9,269 nt of DNA from DAONJL01 sp035405645 [NCBI: bacterium]. Lineage in GTDB: Bacteria; JAGOBX01; DAONJL01. The DNA lies in NCBI GenBank assembly GCA_035405645.1, contig DAONJL010000013.1, forward strand, positions 1 to 9,269. The letters are read 5' to 3'. Each line of letters opens with the position of its first letter. Position 1 is the first letter of the stretch. Below, in pieces: positions 8,301-9,269 of this stretch. The position numbers and the translations under genes are program-made. The notes beneath the pieces were generated by a model. It ran no database searches and was not told the DNA's origin. It worked only from the letters and a program-made list of their open reading frames with translations.

Positions 8301-8680
8301 TTATCAGGGTTTATTTTTGCAATAATTTTATCATAATCTATTTTTTCTATTAACCATTCATTTTTCTTAAAATCAACTGAAATCTTATAAAAACCAGAAA
8401 CAGGTATTTTTAGATTTATATCAGAACCAGGTTGAATTAATTTGCCTTTTTCATCTATTCCTCTATGTTCTGACCAACTATTATCCATTACAAATTTGAA
8501 TTTGTATTCGCCTTTCTCAAAATATGTTTCTAATTCCCACAACTCTTTTTCAACCTGTATTAATTCCTTTGTTTTATCATATAAATCCCAATTATTAAAA
8601 GAACCAACAATATTTAATTTTGTAAACGCAAATAAATAATTTATTGAAACTAACATAAATAATACAATTAATTTTTTCAT
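5384..8680 (-). CDS. Exported multi-domain GH13 alpha-amylase / neopullulanase-like glucanohydrolase
   Basis: The enzyme probably hydrolyses alpha-1,4 (perhaps also alpha-1,6) glucans such as starch, glycogen or pullulan outside the cytoplasm. Residues 1-18 form a signal peptide (MKK, a hydrophobic core, cleavage near LFA). Two glycogen-binding/CBM48-like modules follow at about 20-112 (VGSFNNW) and 312-408 (SGDFNNF). Between them lie a PKD-like beta domain (about 125-210) and an unassigned beta-rich stretch. Residues 415-500 resemble the N-domain of cyclomaltodextrinases (RTKKDDVQNIYLFY). The GH13 barrel spans about 525-980: DGVFNH (677-682), GWRLDVPEW with nucleophile D776, GEIWG with acid/base E805, SSHDIDR with D876, and the neopullulanase-type segment NSHHKYNTTDY (614-624). 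A beta-sandwich closes the protein. All three catalytic acids are present. At 1098 residues it is much longer than a simple amylase because of the N-terminal modules. The start has a strong ribosome site, AAGGAG, six bases upstream. GH13 membership is certain; exact substrate is not. Confidence -1.
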   Translation of the reverse strand: MKKLIVLFMLVSINYLFAFTKLNIVGSFNNWDLYDKTKELIQVEKELWELETYFEKGEYKFKFVMDNSWSEHRGIDEKGKLIQPGSDINLKIPVSGFYKISVDFKKNEWLIEKIDYDKIIAKINPDNFYLVNQPIKIFAKISNKKDDKKTYKFQWTQKENSDVKLSNFPIINNEPQIEFIILKKGSYIFYLEIFDEDKKITATSFQINVKESYQIKTDLTNEIKILPEIENNIFINNIKIDGENNFIFYLFKNFNFELPYGSDAKESLQVNDEVEINIRENGEKIIFNDTGVFEFIYNENTKNLKIKKLENYYHFIFEPDNYTELKNIEINKVAISGDFNNFDKTKNELTKNKNFFETIIKLEEGYYNYQYLINDEIFIPSEKEKLKIFVGEKIEEGKKDGINYRAIKHKPNQNKYLKIYTKNFLEIILRTKKDDVQNIYLFYKTTQKSDNFQKIKMKKKYEKNGFDYYNAYLKISDEDKIINYYFQLEDGNQKIYFTKKGIKEKDIKDEKLLFSKRNELSIVTPDWAKNVIWYQIMVDRFRNGDKTNDPENTLPWRWDWFKPYTEKEKKNFYGAGGVWERYFGGDLQGLIEKLDYLQDLGVTAIYLNPMFEANSHHKYNTTDYRHIDDNFGFKDDIKEVEHIETIDSKTWQWTKTDNLFLDFLKIAKDKGFKIILDGVFNHSGTEFWAFKDIVKNREKSQFKDWYVIKDWNAKPEETEGAGFLYEGWCGFLSLPDYAVVDNDLNVGIRNHIYDITVRWLNPTGNLEDGIDGWRLDVPEWIVKNFWTNWRKVVKSVNPNAYIVGEIWGVVPDWLNGGEFDAIMNYEWNKILCKYFYPGGKTKAIKTTEFINELLTLLESYSYEVNFVLQNLLSSHDIDRIVSAIYNRAGWKQGRIQDDNPDYNSFLPDEKSYEIMKLIIVFQMLYAGAPMIYYGDEVGMYGADDPANRMAMWWEDLMPYDNLDFKIRYDLLEHYKYFIAMRNTFPVFRCGAINFLFADDEKNILVFERTDGESYSIIILNNSSEKQSIEFQLPDYYADFQLVDISKKENVNFINGKISGLNSVRKLLSIKKEAETVLLKDRKLKIDLSEFGWCVLINR

Positions 8681-8686
8681 ATTTTT

Positions 8687-8692
8687 CTCCTT
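8687..8692 (-). promoter_or_regulatory. Ribosome binding site of the amylase gene
   Basis: AAGGAG on the minus strand lies six bases before the ATG at 8680. It is the strongest Shine-Dalgarno sequence in the window and fixes this start, which also gives a proper signal peptide. Confidence -1.
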
Positions 8693-8716
8693 ATAAAATT
8701 TTTAAAAAAATAATTT

Positions 8717-8758
8717 TTCTTGTAAATAATAAATCATTAAAGTATTTTATTACAAGAA
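8717..8758. promoter_or_regulatory. Divergent, interleaved promoter region with 9-bp inverted repeat
   Basis: TTCTTGTAA (8717-8725) and TTACAAGAA (8750-8758) are perfect inverted repeats whose centres are 33 bp apart, about three helical turns. Each arm supplies a possible -35 TTGTAA. Leftward, TTGTAA (rc of 8750-8755) and TATTAT (rc of 8726-8731) are 18 bp apart and point to the amylase gene. Rightward, TTGTAA (8720-8725) and TATTTT (8743-8748) are 17 bp apart and point to the membrane-protein gene. The two promoters would occupy the same DNA. The repeat is plainly visible; promoter use is inferred in a very AT-rich gap. Confidence -1.
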
Positions 8759-8776
8759 TAAATTTTTATAATTTTT

Positions 8777-9269
8777 ATGATGAAAAAAATTTTTTTTATT
8801 TTACTTATTCTCATATTAATTTTATTGCCATTATATAGGTTATTTACATTCAAAAAAGTATGGGCTGGTTCTGATTTAATTCAATTCTTCTTTTATAATT
8901 TTGATTTTACTCGTAAATCTATTTTAGCAAATGATTTTCCATTATGGAATCCATTTTTGTTTTCTGGTTATCCGTGGTTTGCTGCTATTCAAAATGGTTT
9001 GTTATATCCTATAAACTATATTATTATTCTCACTAATACAGAATTTGCTTTAAATCTTATTATTATTATTCACTTTATTTTAGGTTACATCGGCGCTTTT
9101 CTTTTAATTAATTTTTATATTAAAAATATTTTCATTTCTGTCATTTCAGCATTTATCTTTATTTTTAATGGATTTGTCGTAACTCATTTTAATTATGGTC
9201 ATCTCACTTTATTAGAACTTTATTTTTTGTTGCCACTTGGAATTTATTCGTTTATTTATATTATTGAAA
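8777..9269 (+). CDS. YfhO-like / GT-C-type multi-pass membrane protein, 5' part
   Basis: An open frame starts at ATG 8777 (or the adjacent ATG 8780) and runs off the window after 164 complete codons. An in-frame TAA at 8759-8761 excludes an earlier ATG start. Residues 4-20 form a first membrane helix, followed by an outside loop with GSD (D33) and the stretch DFPLWNPFLFSGYPW (53-67) then NGLLYP (73-78). That pattern is typical of YfhO-family and related GT-C proteins, which are polytopic and proposed or known to transfer sugars from lipid carriers. In GT-C enzymes an acidic residue in the first loop is catalytic, so D33 is a candidate. Further helices lie near 90-114, 117-135 and 143-163. Shine-Dalgarno is poor. 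It is divergent from the amylase gene across a 96-bp gap. The C-terminal part is not visible, so the substrate is unknown. Confidence -1.
   Translation, partial: MMKKIFFILLILILILLPLYRLFTFKKVWAGSDLIQFFFYNFDFTRKSILANDFPLWNPFLFSGYPWFAAIQNGLLYPINYIIILTNTEFALNLIIIIHFILGYIGAFLLINFYIKNIFISVISAFIFIFNGFVVTHFNYGHLTLLELYFLLPLGIYSFIYIIE

Noticed and set aside
8442-8639. 65-codon plus-strand frame inside the amylase 5' region
   Set aside because: It is antisense to the signal peptide and first binding module, and has no independent support.

Overview
The window is AT-rich bacterial chromosomal DNA, by eye roughly 30% G+C in the defence genes and nearer 20% in the 5' half of the amylase gene. The proteins are rich in Lys, Glu, Ile and Asn. 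The mix of a secreted multi-domain amylase, a YfhO-type membrane protein and a compact restriction-modification (RM) operon would fit an uncultured or anaerobic, possibly thermophilic, AT-rich lineage. I cannot name the phylum from sequence alone.

Layout, left to right. Positions 1-5282 hold a minus-strand type I RM operon. In transcription order it runs: a fused HsdM-HsdS methyltransferase/specificity protein (5282-2211), a truncated RhuM-like protein (2207-1956), a 20-codon ORF (1921-1859), a DUF1016/YhcG-type PD-(D/E)XK nuclease (1862-822), and the N-terminal part of the restriction subunit HsdR (801-13). The HsdR frame stops at 13-15, before most of the helicase motor, so it is frameshifted or truncated at the window edge. 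Positions 5283-5383 hold the likely operon promoter. Positions 5384-8680 (minus) encode a large exported GH13 alpha-amylase/neopullulanase-like enzyme with two glycogen-binding-like N-terminal modules. Positions 8681-8776 form a divergent regulatory gap with a 9-bp inverted repeat. A plus-strand YfhO/GT-C-like membrane protein begins at 8777 and runs off the right edge.

How the genes work together. The M-S fusion would recognise and methylate DNA, and HsdR would be the translocase/nuclease. The DUF1016 nuclease and the RhuM remnant are accessory genes of the kind often found inside RM loci. If HsdR really is broken, the locus is a methylase that keeps one other intact nuclease. The amylase is metabolically unrelated, but it is transcribed toward the RM operon and no convincing terminator separates them. 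I see no RNA genes, CRISPR arrays, transposases or att sites, and no gene-free stretch longer than about 105 bp. The most notable points are the M-S fusion, a near-identical in-frame direct repeat flanking its second target-recognition domain, the decaying or phase-variable poly-A tracts in rhuM and hsdR, and a perfect 19-bp palindrome inside the DUF1016 gene.
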